NCBI GenBank assembly: GCA_050262155.1
Contig: CP189843.1
Location: 558,001-622,000, forward strand
DNA from: Parvimonas sp000223315
GTDB taxonomy: Bacteria > Bacillota > Clostridia > Tissierellales > Peptoniphilaceae
DNA: 64,000 nucleotides
Direction: 5' to 3'
Made by a program: the position numbers and the translations under genes. This document shows positions 50,928-60,000 of the stretch, in pieces. Under the pieces are notes generated by a model, which saw only the letters and a program-made list of their open reading frames with translations, did no database searches and was not told where the DNA came from. Numbering within the stretch: position 1 is the first letter of the stretch; each line of letters begins with the position of its first letter.

Positions 50928-52439
50928 ATGGGTTATACAGCTTTTTTACTTATGGTTATAAATATTTTATCTAAAATATTTGGATTTTTTAGAGAAATAT
51001 TATTATCATATTTTTATGGTACAGGTGAAATAGCAACAGCTTTTCAAATTTCACTTTTAGTTCCCTATACAATTTTAGGTTTTGTGATGTCAGGTATTTC
51101 AATTAATTTTATTCCAACATATACATCAATAGAAAGAAATAAAGGGAAAAAAGACTCTGAAAAATTTACAAGCAATATTATAAATATAATTTTTTTAATA
51201 TCAATTTTTGCAACTATTTTAGCTTATATATTTGCAAGACAAATAGTATTTCTTTTTGCTATGGGTTATTCAGGTGAGATTTTTGAATTATCCGTACAAT
51301 TTACAAGAATTACTATACTTGGAATGTTTGCTCAACTATTAAATTCAATTTTAAAAGGATACTTAAATATAAAAGGAAATTTTTTAATTCCGGGATCAAC
51401 AGGTTTTTTATATAATATTATAATAATTATATTTTTAATTATTAGTTATAAAATTAATCCGATATTAGCACCAATAGGTGTTGCGGTTGCTACAATTTTT
51501 CAGTATATACCATATATTTGGGCAATTAAAAATACTGGATATAAACATAGATTTTTCGTTAATTACAAAGATGAAAATATAAAGAAACTTTTGATTCTAG
51601 CACTGCCTATAATTTTTGGTGTTGCTGTAAATCAAATTAATCAACTAATAGATAAAAATTTGGCTTCATTTATATCTGTGAGAGGAATTTCGGTTTTATC
51701 ATATTCAGTTAAATTGAATGAATTTGTATGGGGGATTTTAGTAGTTTCAATTGTTACTTCTATTTTTCCTACACTTAGTAAATTAGCTATAGAGTCAAAA
51801 CCAAAGTTTAAAGTACAGATTGCTAAAACTCTTTCCACTATTATATATTTAGTAACTCCAGCATGTATAGGGATATTAATTTTTTCTAAGGAAATAGTAA
51901 CTTTAATATTTAAAAGAGGAAAATTTGATGAAAATGATGTTATATTAGTATCTGGAGTTTTGTTTTATTATGCGATAGGTCTAATTGGATTAGGAATCAG
52001 AGATGTACTGTCAAATGCATTTTATGCATTAAAAATGACTAGAATACCGCTTATAAATTCTGTTGAAATGGTAATTTTAAATGTTATTACATCAATAATA
52101 CTTTCAAGATTTATGGGACTTAACGGTCTTGCATTAGGCTCAAGTATTGCAACTATTTTTGGTGCTATAAATTTATATTTTAAGCTTGAAAAAAAGATAG
52201 GAAAGATAAAAACTAAAGGAATTATAAATAATGGAAAAAAAGTCTTAATATCTGTCTTAGCAATGGCAATTGTATCTAGGTTAATATTTATTGCATTGAA
52301 TATGAAATTATCATCAAATTTAAGCTTTATAATTGCACTTTTGTTTGCAGGCTTAACTTATGCAATTGTTTCAGTTTTACTTAGAACTAGACAAGCATTG
52401 GATATTTTAAAGGTTATTTTTAAAAAATTAAAAATATAA
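50928..52439 (+). CDS. murJ: Lipid II flippase MurJ (MOP superfamily)
   Basis: 503 residues with about 14 membrane helices. Flips the undecaprenyl-linked peptidoglycan precursor outwards. LLMVINILSKIFGFFREILLSYFYGTGEIATAF (split ~6-38), NSILKGYLNIKGNF, NQINQLIDKNLAS and FYALKMTRIPLINS match MurJ/MviN. The Arg of GFFRE in the first helix is the conserved substrate-contact arginine. TAGGAG lies before the ATG. Confidence 0.9.
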   Translation: MGYTAFLLMVINILSKIFGFFREILLSYFYGTGEIATAFQISLLVPYTILGFVMSGISINFIPTYTSIERNKGKKDSEKFTSNIINIIFLISIFATILAYIFARQIVFLFAMGYSGEIFELSVQFTRITILGMFAQLLNSILKGYLNIKGNFLIPGSTGFLYNIIIIIFLIISYKINPILAPIGVAVATIFQYIPYIWAIKNTGYKHRFFVNYKDENIKKLLILALPIIFGVAVNQINQLIDKNLASFISVRGISVLSYSVKLNEFVWGILVVSIVTSIFPTLSKLAIESKPKFKVQIAKTLSTIIYLVTPACIGILIFSKEIVTLIFKRGKFDENDVILVSGVLFYYAIGLIGLGIRDVLSNAFYALKMTRIPLINSVEMVILNVITSIILSRFMGLNGLALGSSIATIFGAINLYFKLEKKIGKIKTKGIINNGKKVLISVLAMAIVSRLIFIALNMKLSSNLSFIIALLFAGLTYAIVSVLLRTRQALDILKVIFKKLKI

Positions 52440-52461
52440 ATAAAATATGAAAGGAGAAATT

Positions 52462-52938
52462 ATGAAAAAAGGAAATGTTTTATTTGGAACGATTGGTGCA
52501 ATAATCGGTAGTTTAGCAGGAGTAGCACTATATGTAGGAGTGGCTATGTTAAGAGTGTTCAGTTCATGGTCAGGATTTGTTGCTCTATATTGTGCAATTT
52601 TTATGTATACTTTATTTTCAAGAAAATTAACAAAAATTGGAGTTGTTATATCAATTATTGTTTCTTGTGCATCCATGGTTTTAGCAGAGGTGATTGTAAC
52701 TTCTATTCATATAGCTAATCGCTATCACTTCCCGTTTTTTGAAGTTTTTAAAAACTTTTTAAAGATATATCCTAAAATAACTAATAAGTTTTCATTTTGG
52801 ATATATCCGGTTATAGCATGTGCATTTGTTTTAATAGGTGGATTTGGATATTTAGTTGGTAAAAACAAAAATGATGTTGAACTTATAGATAATGACGCAG
52901 AAGAAAGTGAAGAAGTTATTGAAGACGATGACTTTTGA
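52462..52938 (+). CDS. Four-helix membrane protein with acidic tail, unknown function
   Basis: 158 residues from ATG 52462 (AAAGGAG upstream). Four hydrophobic helices (about 6-30, 36-56, 62-86, 114-138), the first glycine-rich (GTIGAIIGSLAGVALYVG). The C-terminus is acidic (NDAEESEEVIEDDDF). The reading frame stops at TGA (52936-52938), but in-frame codons go on with the same acidic composition for 22 codons to TAA at 53005. I recognise no family. Confidence 0.65.
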   Translation: MKKGNVLFGTIGAIIGSLAGVALYVGVAMLRVFSSWSGFVALYCAIFMYTLFSRKLTKIGVVISIIVSCASMVLAEVIVTSIHIANRYHFPFFEVFKNFLKIYPKITNKFSFWIYPVIACAFVLIGGFGYLVGKNKNDVELIDNDAEESEEVIEDDDF

Positions 52939-53007
52939 GATGATGCTGAAGATGACGTTGAAGATGACAGCGAAGATGTTGTAAAAGAAGATAAATCTAT
53001 TGAGTAA
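52936..53007 (+). pseudogene. In-frame acidic extension beyond the TGA stop
   Basis: After TGA the frame reads DDAEDDVEDDSEDVVKEDKSIE and stops at TAA. Composition matches the tail of the gene before it, so the TGA looks like a recent nonsense change (or a readthrough site or sequence error). Losing a low-complexity tail would probably not inactivate the protein. Confidence 0.5.
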
Positions 53008-53029
53008 AAGAAAAAAATATTTTAAAATT

Positions 53030-53069
53030 AAGGAGTTAATAATTTATTATTTGCTCCTTTTATATTTTT
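53030..53069 (+). terminator. Terminator before the Asp T-box
   Basis: AAGGAG (53030-53035) pairs with CTCCTT (53054-53059) with an inner TAATAA/TTATTA helix; a T-rich tail follows. Confidence 0.6.
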
Positions 53070-53097
53070 AGTTATAAAATGTTTATATTTAATTTTA

Positions 53098-53126
53098 TTG
53101 ACTTTTTTTTGTTTTGTTGTTATAAT
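53098..53126 (+). promoter_or_regulatory. Promoter for the T-box-aspS unit
   Basis: TTGACT (53098-53103), 17-nt spacer, TATAAT (53121-53126). Transcription starts near 53133. Confidence 0.8.
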
Positions 53127-53132
53127 TAATAA

Positions 53133-53318
53133 AAATTAGAATAGTAAGCGATGAAGGAAAAAAGTTTTGTTAAGATTTTTAGAGAGGTAACATTTGGTGA
53201 AAGTTACTAATTAATACAAAATGGGACAATCTGGAGCTGTTATATTAAAGAGAGATACCTATAATTAGGGTGGTACCGCGGATTTAATTCGTCCCTGCAT
53301 TTTTGCAGGGATTTTTTT
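53133..53318 (+). ncRNA. T-box leader (tRNA-Asp-sensing) of aspS
   Basis: The T-box sequence AGGGTGGTACCGCGG lies at 53267-53281, followed by a terminator TCCCTGCA (53292-53299)/TGCAGGGA (53304-53311) and T-run to 53318. Stem I features upstream include the AGAGAGG and TTTGGTGAAA region (about 53180-53202). A GAC codon at 53225-53227 on the 3' side of stem I is the likely specifier, matching the aspartate gene downstream. Uncharged tRNA-Asp would favour antitermination. Confidence 0.9.
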
Positions 53319-53332
53319 ATAAGGAGGAAAAT

Positions 53333-55105
53333 ATGGCACAAATGGGAAATTTAAGAAGAACACATATGTGTGGAAACTTAAGAAAAGAGGATATTGGTAA
53401 AGAAGTAATTTTGATGGGCTGGGTTGCTAAAGAAAGAAATTTGGGTTCATTAATTTTTATGGATTTGAGAGATACAACAGGGATTTCACAAATAGTTGTG
53501 AGAGATACTTTAGGAGAAACTATATTTAATAGCGCTAAAGAGATAAGATCTGAATTTGTTTTGGCTGTTAAAGGAATTGTTTCTGAAAGGGAAAGTAAAA
53601 ATCCAAAAATACCTACTGGTGATATTGAAGTTGAAGTAAGTGAACTTGTGATTTTAGATACTGCACAAACACCGCCAATTTATATAAAAGATGATGATAA
53701 TGTTTCTGAAAGTTTAAGATTAAAATATAGATTCTTGGATTTAAGAAAAGAAAGTTTACAAAATAATTTAAAGTTAAGGGCTAAAGTATGTAAGGTTATA
53801 AGAGATTTTTATACTGAAAATAATTTTGTGGAAATAGAAACTCCATACCTTAATAAACCTACACCTGAAGGAGCAAGAGATTATCTTGTACCTTCAAGAG
53901 TAAATCCAGGAAATTTTTATGCTCTTCCACAATCTCCACAAATTATGAAACAACTTTTGATGATTTCAGGAATGGATAGATATTTTCAAATAGTAAAATG
54001 TTTTAGAGATGAAGATTTAAGAGCAAACAGACAGCCTGAATTTACTCAAGTTGACCTTGAAATGAGTTTTGTTGATGTTGAAGATGTTATTGATGTAAAT
54101 GAAAGAATGTTAAAAAAACTATTCAAAGAAATTAAAGGAATTGATATTGAATTACCTATAAAAAGAATGAAATATGATGATGCAATGGAAAAATATGGAA
54201 GTGATAAGCCGGATTTACGTTTCGGTTTTGAAATTAGAAATATTACTGATTGTGTTAAAAATGTTGAATTTGATTTATTTAAAAATGCAATTGCTTCAGG
54301 TGGAAGTGTAAGAGCAATTTCAATCGGAAAATATTCAAAGGAATATACAAGAAAGAAAATTGACAAATTAATTGATTCAATTAGAGATTATGGTGCAAAA
54401 AATCTATTTTGGATAAAAATTGCAAATGGAGAAGTTACATCTTCAATTTCAAAGTTTTTAAACGAAGAAATCATTAGTAATATAAAAGCAAAAATGGAAG
54501 CTGAAAATGATGATTTAATTTTAATTCTTGCAGATAAAAATGATATTGTTTTAAACTCATTAGGAGCTTTAAGATGTGTAATTGCAAAAGAAATGAATTT
54601 ATTAAATCCAAATGAATATAATCTATGCTGGATTGTAGATTTCCCACTTTTTGAATATGATGAAGAAGAAAAAAGATATGTTTCAAAACATCATCCGTTT
54701 ACTCATCCAAAAGATGAAGATATTAAATACTTGGAAAGCAATCCTGAAAAAGTTTATGCAAAAGCCTACGATATAGTAATAAATGGTGATGAACTTGGAG
54801 GAGGTTCTATTAGGATTAATAATTCGGATTTACAAAACAAAATGTTTAAAGCTTTAGGACTTAATAAAGAGGAAACAGAAGTAAAATTCGGATTTTTACT
54901 TGAGGCATTGAAATATGGAACACCACCACATGGAGGTCTTGCGTTCGGACTTGATAGATTGATTATGTTACTTGCGGGTACAAACAATATAAAAGATGTA
55001 ATAGCATTTCCAAAGACACAATCCGCATCCGATTTACTTACAGATGCACCTTGTATAGTATCAGAGGCACAACTTGAGGAGTTAAATTTAAAAATTGGAA
55101 GATAA
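53333..55105 (+). CDS. aspS: Aspartate-tRNA ligase
   Basis: 590 residues from ATG 53333 (AAGGAGG upstream). N-terminal OB-fold anticodon domain (GWVAKERNLGSLIFMDLRD), class II core with FRDEDLRANRQPEFTQVDLEMSF (motif 2, split ~221-243), a bacterial GAD insertion, and GLAFGLDRLIMLLAG (motif 3). Controlled by the T-box above. Its end overlaps the start of tcdA by 11 nt. Confidence 0.97.
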   Translation: MAQMGNLRRTHMCGNLRKEDIGKEVILMGWVAKERNLGSLIFMDLRDTTGISQIVVRDTLGETIFNSAKEIRSEFVLAVKGIVSERESKNPKIPTGDIEVEVSELVILDTAQTPPIYIKDDDNVSESLRLKYRFLDLRKESLQNNLKLRAKVCKVIRDFYTENNFVEIETPYLNKPTPEGARDYLVPSRVNPGNFYALPQSPQIMKQLLMISGMDRYFQIVKCFRDEDLRANRQPEFTQVDLEMSFVDVEDVIDVNERMLKKLFKEIKGIDIELPIKRMKYDDAMEKYGSDKPDLRFGFEIRNITDCVKNVEFDLFKNAIASGGSVRAISIGKYSKEYTRKKIDKLIDSIRDYGAKNLFWIKIANGEVTSSISKFLNEEIISNIKAKMEAENDDLILILADKNDIVLNSLGALRCVIAKEMNLLNPNEYNLCWIVDFPLFEYDEEEKRYVSKHHPFTHPKDEDIKYLESNPEKVYAKAYDIVINGDELGGGSIRINNSDLQNKMFKALGLNKEETEVKFGFLLEALKYGTPPHGGLAFGLDRLIMLLAGTNNIKDVIAFPKTQSASDLLTDAPCIVSEAQLEELNLKIGR

Positions 55106-55808
55106 TATTTATTCAAGAACAGAAACTTTAATCGGAAAAGATTCTCTAAATATTCTAAAAAATTCTAAAGTTATAGTATTTGGAATTGGAGGAGTAGGAA
55201 GTTTTACAGTTGAATCTCTTTGTAGATGCGGAATAGGAGAGATTTCACTTGTAGATTTTGATACTATTGACATAACTAATGTAAATAGACAAATTCACGC
55301 TATGTTAAATAATATCGGAAAATACAAAGTAGATGAAATGAAAAAGAGAATAGAGCTTATAAATCCTGATATAAAAGTAAATATCTTCAAAGAAAAACTG
55401 GAAAAGGATAATATTGAAAAATTTAACTTGAAATATTATGATTATGTTGTAGATGCAATAGATACTATTACTTCAAAAATTTATTTAATAAAATATTGTT
55501 TTGAGAACAATATAAAGGTAATTAGTGCAATGGGAGCGGGGAATAAATTGGATCCTACAAGATTTAAAGTAGCTGACATTTATAAAACGTCTGGTTGTCC
55601 GCTTGCAAGAGTAATGAGAAGGGAATTAAAAAAAATTGGAGTAAAAAAATTAAAATGTGTTTATTCTGATGAGATTTCAATTGGAGAAAAAATTGAATCT
55701 GATATGATAAGAAAATCATCTCCTTCAAGTATAAGTTTTATTCCTTCAACTATGGGACTTATTATTACATCAGAAGTAGTAAAGGATTTGATATTATGGA
55801 ACAAGTAG
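55095..55808 (+). CDS. tcdA: tRNA threonylcarbamoyladenosine dehydratase TcdA (ThiF/E1-like)
   Basis: 237 residues. ATP-dependent enzyme that cyclises t6A to ct6A at tRNA position 37. The nucleotide motif VFGIGGVGSF (about 28-37) follows an N-terminal YSRTETLIGKDSL; LVDFDTIDITNVNRQIHA and the AMGAGNKLDPTRFKVADIYKTSGCPLARVMRRELKK segment (split ~151-186) are TcdA-like. TTG start at 55095, the first start codon after an in-frame stop; it overlaps aspS by 11 nt and the next gene by 13. Confidence 0.9.
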   Translation: MEDNIYSRTETLIGKDSLNILKNSKVIVFGIGGVGSFTVESLCRCGIGEISLVDFDTIDITNVNRQIHAMLNNIGKYKVDEMKKRIELINPDIKVNIFKEKLEKDNIEKFNLKYYDYVVDAIDTITSKIYLIKYCFENNIKVISAMGAGNKLDPTRFKVADIYKTSGCPLARVMRRELKKIGVKKLKCVYSDEISIGEKIESDMIRKSSPSSISFIPSTMGLIITSEVVKDLILWNK

Positions 55809-56224
55809 GATATATAACTAAAATTTTACCTGAAGATAAATGTAAGGTTTTGATTTCAAGGATAAGTGGGTGTAAAGGAACCTGTAAAACTTGTGGAGGT
55901 TGTCCAACACCTACTATGCATATAGTTATGAAAAATACATTGGATGCTGAAGTTGGAGACCGTGTAAAGATAGGGATTGATAGTAATATTGTATTAAAAT
56001 ATTCTATTTTCTTATATGGTTTTCCTATTTTAATGTTTATACTTTCAATATTGTTAGTGAATATTGCTTTCGCAAATTTAAAAGGAATTGATATAATTGG
56101 ATTTGTGGTCGGTTTGTTTACAATGTTTTTAGCATTTTTAATAGTAAAATTAGTAGATAAAAAGTATGCATATTTAGCTACAAAAACAATGTACATGGAA
56201 GAAATTATTTCAAAAAAAGATTAG
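55796..56224 (+). CDS. SoxR-reducing/RseC family membrane protein
   Basis: 142 residues. Four cysteines (26, 30, 33, 36: GCKGTCKTCGGC) in the N-terminal part are the RseC hallmark; two membrane helices follow (about 65-85 and 95-115). RseC proteins in proteobacteria help reduce SoxR together with Rnf, and in Firmicutes their role is unclear but probably redox-linked. It overlaps tcdA by 13 nt, so they form one operon. Confidence 0.85.
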   Translation: MEQVGYITKILPEDKCKVLISRISGCKGTCKTCGGCPTPTMHIVMKNTLDAEVGDRVKIGIDSNIVLKYSIFLYGFPILMFILSILLVNIAFANLKGIDIIGFVVGLFTMFLAFLIVKLVDKKYAYLATKTMYMEEIISKKD

Positions 56225-56270
56225 ATATTAGTAGATGCTTACTCTTACAATACAGATTGGATGTTTTAAT

Positions 56271-56573
56271 ATGATTTATGTTGTGGCAATTGTATTTATA
56301 TCAGGGGGGATTATTATGAAAGTATTTCCTCCAAAGTTCAATTCAGGAATATATGGTTTTAGAACTAAAAAGTCGAGTAAAAATAAAGAAAATTGGGAAA
56401 TTGCCCAAAAGAAATCATCAAACTATATTATATTTTTTGGAATATTAGACTTTATTTTGGCATTTATAAATGATGCTTTTATAAAAAATAATTTGTATTA
56501 TGATTTACAAGGACTTTTTGTAATTGTCTATTCAATTTTAATATATGTTCTAGTTCAAAGAAAATTGAAGTAA
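56271..56573 (+). CDS. SdpI-family membrane protein
   Basis: 100 residues from ATG 56271 (a GGAT lies upstream; an earlier ATG at 56235 has no ribosome site). PPKFNSGIYGFRTKKSSKNKENWEIAQK (split ~22-49) matches the SdpI/YhfL motif NxxYGFRT...W, flanked by three hydrophobic helices. SdpI in B. subtilis gives immunity to the toxin SdpC; most short homologues have no known toxin partner, and none is seen here. Confidence 0.75.
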   Translation: MIYVVAIVFISGGIIMKVFPPKFNSGIYGFRTKKSSKNKENWEIAQKKSSNYIIFFGILDFILAFINDAFIKNNLYYDLQGLFVIVYSILIYVLVQRKLK

Positions 56574-56606
56574 AAATCAATTTGAAATTTATATATTTAA
56601 ACTTTA

Positions 56607-56647
56607 AGACATATCTTTAAATATTAATTAGAGATATGTCTTTTTTT
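56607..56647 (+). terminator. Terminator after the SdpI-like gene
   Basis: AGACATATCT (56607-56616) pairs perfectly with AGATATGTCT (56632-56641), then seven T. Confidence 0.85.
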
Positions 56648-56718
56648 GTAAAAGCAAGATTTAAGTAATCCGGCTAAAGAAGATATTATTTTGTTTTTAA
56701 AATATAGGCAGTATGCAG

Positions 56719-56749
56719 ATTAATGATATCTTTGAAAAATATCATTAAT
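56719..56749. repeat. 11-bp inverted repeat in the long intergenic region
   Basis: ATTAATGATAT (56719-56729) and ATATCATTAAT (56739-56749), 9 nt apart, no T-run. It is a candidate operator or RNA hairpin. It lies in the 522-nt gap before the FMN protein gene; apart from this, the terminator before it and the promoter near 57020, I see nothing in that gap. Confidence 0.45.
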
Positions 56750-57019
56750 AAAATCACAAATTGTTTATTTTTTAATAAAAATTTTTTATACATAAAAAAC
56801 TTCGTTAAATTATGTAAAAATTCACTTAATAATATATAATTGTAATAAATATCTTTAATAACTATGAAAAATATTTTTAAATAATTAATAAATTTTTAAA
56901 AATAATAGAATAAAATATGAAATTAGTTATTAAATATATCTAATTAGAGTTTATTAATAAGAAAAATTAATATTAAAATTGTTGTTTTTAGTTGAAAAAA
57001 ATTATTAATTTTAGTAGAA

Positions 57020-57048
57020 TTGATAATGTCTATTGTTATATTTATAAA
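57020..57048 (+). promoter_or_regulatory. Promoter of the FMN-protein operon, with a Fur-box-like spacer
   Basis: TTGATA (57020-57025), 17-nt spacer, TATAAA (57043-57048). The stretch GATAATGTCTATTGTTATA at 57022-57040 matches the 19-bp Fur consensus at 13 positions by eye. If real, a Fur-type repressor would bind between -35 and -10. In such A+T-rich DNA a 13/19 match can occur by chance. Confidence 0.45.
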
Positions 57049-57095
57049 TAAGTGACAAATTTATAAATTTAACAAAATAAATATTGGGGGAATTT

Positions 57096-60000
57096 ATGAA
57101 AAAAAATAGTATTATTGCCGGTTTATTTGTTTTTTGTATTACAACAGCTGGAATAGGTTACACTGTATATAATAGTGTTTATTCTGATAAACAAAGACAC
57201 AGAATAAATGAAACTACAAAACTTGATAGTGTAAAGTCTCCAAATGAATTGAAAGATGGAGAATATACTGCCAGTGCCGAAGGTTATGAAGGTACTGTAA
57301 CAGTAAAAGTTGTAATTAAAGAAGGTAAAATTTTTTCAGTTGAGGTACTTTCACATAGTGAAACAGATGAATATTATGAAATGGCAAAAAAAATTTTAAA
57401 AACCATTGTAGAAAAAAACACATTTAATGTTGATTCAATTTCTGGAGCAACAGTTACTTCCGATGCGATTAAAGTAGCTGTTTATAAAGCTCTTGTTCAA
57501 GCTGGAGCAAAAACAAGTGATGTAGCTACGAATCTTGAAAAGGAAAATAAAGAATTAAGAGATAGAGAAAAAGCAAAGTTGTTTGCAAAACAAACTTCAG
57601 CCATTACTGGTAAAGTCGGATTTAACAGAAATAATTTAAAAGACAGTACATTTATCGGTGTAGGATATGGATATAATGGACCAATCAAGGTTTCAATTTC
57701 CATAAAAAATGGAGTAATATATGATGCAAGAGTTATAAGTCATAGTGATGATTATCCATATTTCACTTGGGCAAAAAGTGTGCTAAATAAAGTTATAAAT
57801 GGTAGTAGCAATATTGATACAGTATCGGGGGCAACTGTTTCTAGTAGGGGAATATTGAATGCTGTAAAAGATGCTTTAAGAAAAGCAAGTAATGGAAATA
57901 ACAGTCCTGATATTAATATACCTGAAGAAACTGAACAAAACATTCCAAGGCAAAATAGCCGTGAAATCGAACAAATAAAAAAATATTTTAAAGGTTTAAA
58001 AGACGGCGTTTATATTGGAAAATCAAGTGGATACTATACAAATTCACTTGAAGTTCAAGTGACTGTTAGTGGTGGTAAAATAACAAAAATAGAATTAATT
58101 AAAAATAATGATGACAAGTCATATTTTGATAATCAAAAAGCAGGATTATTGGAGAGTAGGATTATTTCTAATCAATCAACAAATATTGATACAATTTCCG
58201 GAGCTACAACGTCATCAAAAGGTTTTATAAATGCAGTTGTTAATGCCTTAGAAAAAGCGGTAGATTCTAATGGAAGTGATGCTGATAAATATATTTATTC
58301 TCCTAAGACTATAATTGTAGAAGTAGGAGAAACTATCGGATTACAAAAAATAAGAAACTCATTGGAAAAATTGCCTAAAGACGTTCAAATTAATATAAAA
58401 AATAATGCAGATACAAGTTCTACAGGAAATACGAAAATTGTAGTTGAACTTATATTCAAGGACAAGAGTAAGAAAGTAGTAGAGATCCCTGTATTAGTAA
58501 ATGATAAAGCTGATGGTATCTTTAAGTTTTTATCTGCTGAAGAAGTTAAAAATCTTGATAAAAATATAAATTATCCTGATGGAGTTTACTATGGAGATAG
58601 TTACGGATTTGTTTCTAATAAACCTATTCCTGTAAAAGTTACTATTAAGAACAATAAAATTGAAGATATAGAACTTGTTCAAGAAGAGTTGGATAGATTA
58701 AAAGGATTAACTGCACCGGGAAAAATAGATGATGGTGGGGTATTCCAAGATAAATTCTATACTGTAATTAACAGAATTAAAAATATGCAAAATATTGAAT
58801 CTCTGATATATAAATTTGAAGTATTAAGGACTGCTGCCGGAGAGGTTATGAAAGAAGCTCAAGGAAAAGAGCAAACGGTTGAAGTTTATAGAGCTGCATT
58901 GGATAAAGTTATTGGAAAACATAATTTTGGTAAATGGGGACTTACTATAGATCAATCTCATTTAACAGGAGAGAGAAATATTCATGACAGGATATTCACA
59001 TTGCTAAAAATATATGTTAGAGAAGAATTAGGGTATGATGGGGAAGATTATGATGCAGTAAGTGGTGCTACTTTCACTGCAACTGGAACAGCAACTTCTA
59101 TTAAAAATGCATTATTGAAAGCTAAAAAATTTAATTTTTATGATATGAGAGTTGATGACAGTAGTTTTAAAACTTCTTATAAAGAAGGAGATAAGCTTAA
59201 TTTAAAAGATTTAAAAGTCACTATTTATAAAAAAAATAATAAGGAAATTACAGTTTCTTATTCGGATTTTGATAAATATGGATTGAAAGTAATTAATGAC
59301 CATAAGAAAGAAATAAAAGACGGATTAATCTTAAATAAAGAAAACTTAGGACATAATGTATCTGATGGATTGAAGCTTAGAATAGTTCATGAAGAGAGTA
59401 ATAGTTTTAAATTTTTAAATACAATTCTCATATCTAAAAATATGAATAAGAATTTTGAAATATCTGGAATTAAGATAAAAGCTAAGGATAGTTCTGAGTG
59501 GTATGATACTAATGGTTATAATACTACAGACTTTATTCAAGATATTACAGTTTCAAAAGAGGTTGCTAAAAAACTTAATAATAAAGAAATTGAGTTTAAG
59601 ATAATAGCTAAAGACAAAAAAACTTCTGAAGAAATAGAAATTCCTTTAATGCAATCACAAAATAAGACTTTAATTGCAGATTTTGTTAGTGGAGAATACA
59701 CACTAGATGTTATTGAAAAGTATAAAGGTGTGTTATTTAATAATACTTTCCGTATAAAAACAAAAGTTGAAGGAGAAATTCCTAAGGCATTTTTGTACAA
59801 AGAAATACCGGAAACTTTGATTATATCTAAAGGAGCTGAAATAACTGATTCTAAAATAAGAAGTGTTCTAAAAAATTTACCTGATAAAACTAATATTTCA
59901 ATTTTGAAAGAAGTTGATATAAACAAAGCAAATGACACTATTCCACAAAAACTTTTAATAAAATTATCATTTGATGATGGTAGTGAAAAAGAATTGGAGA

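Noticed and set aside
52936..52938. Selenocysteine codon at TGA
   Set aside because: No SECIS-like hairpin follows, and the protein has no redox family features; the acidic tail is better explained by a nonsense change.
56574..57095. Small coding gene or tRNA in the long gap before the FMN gene
   Set aside because: No open frame with a ribosome site and no tRNA-like fold; the stretch is A+T-rich with one inverted repeat and a promoter.
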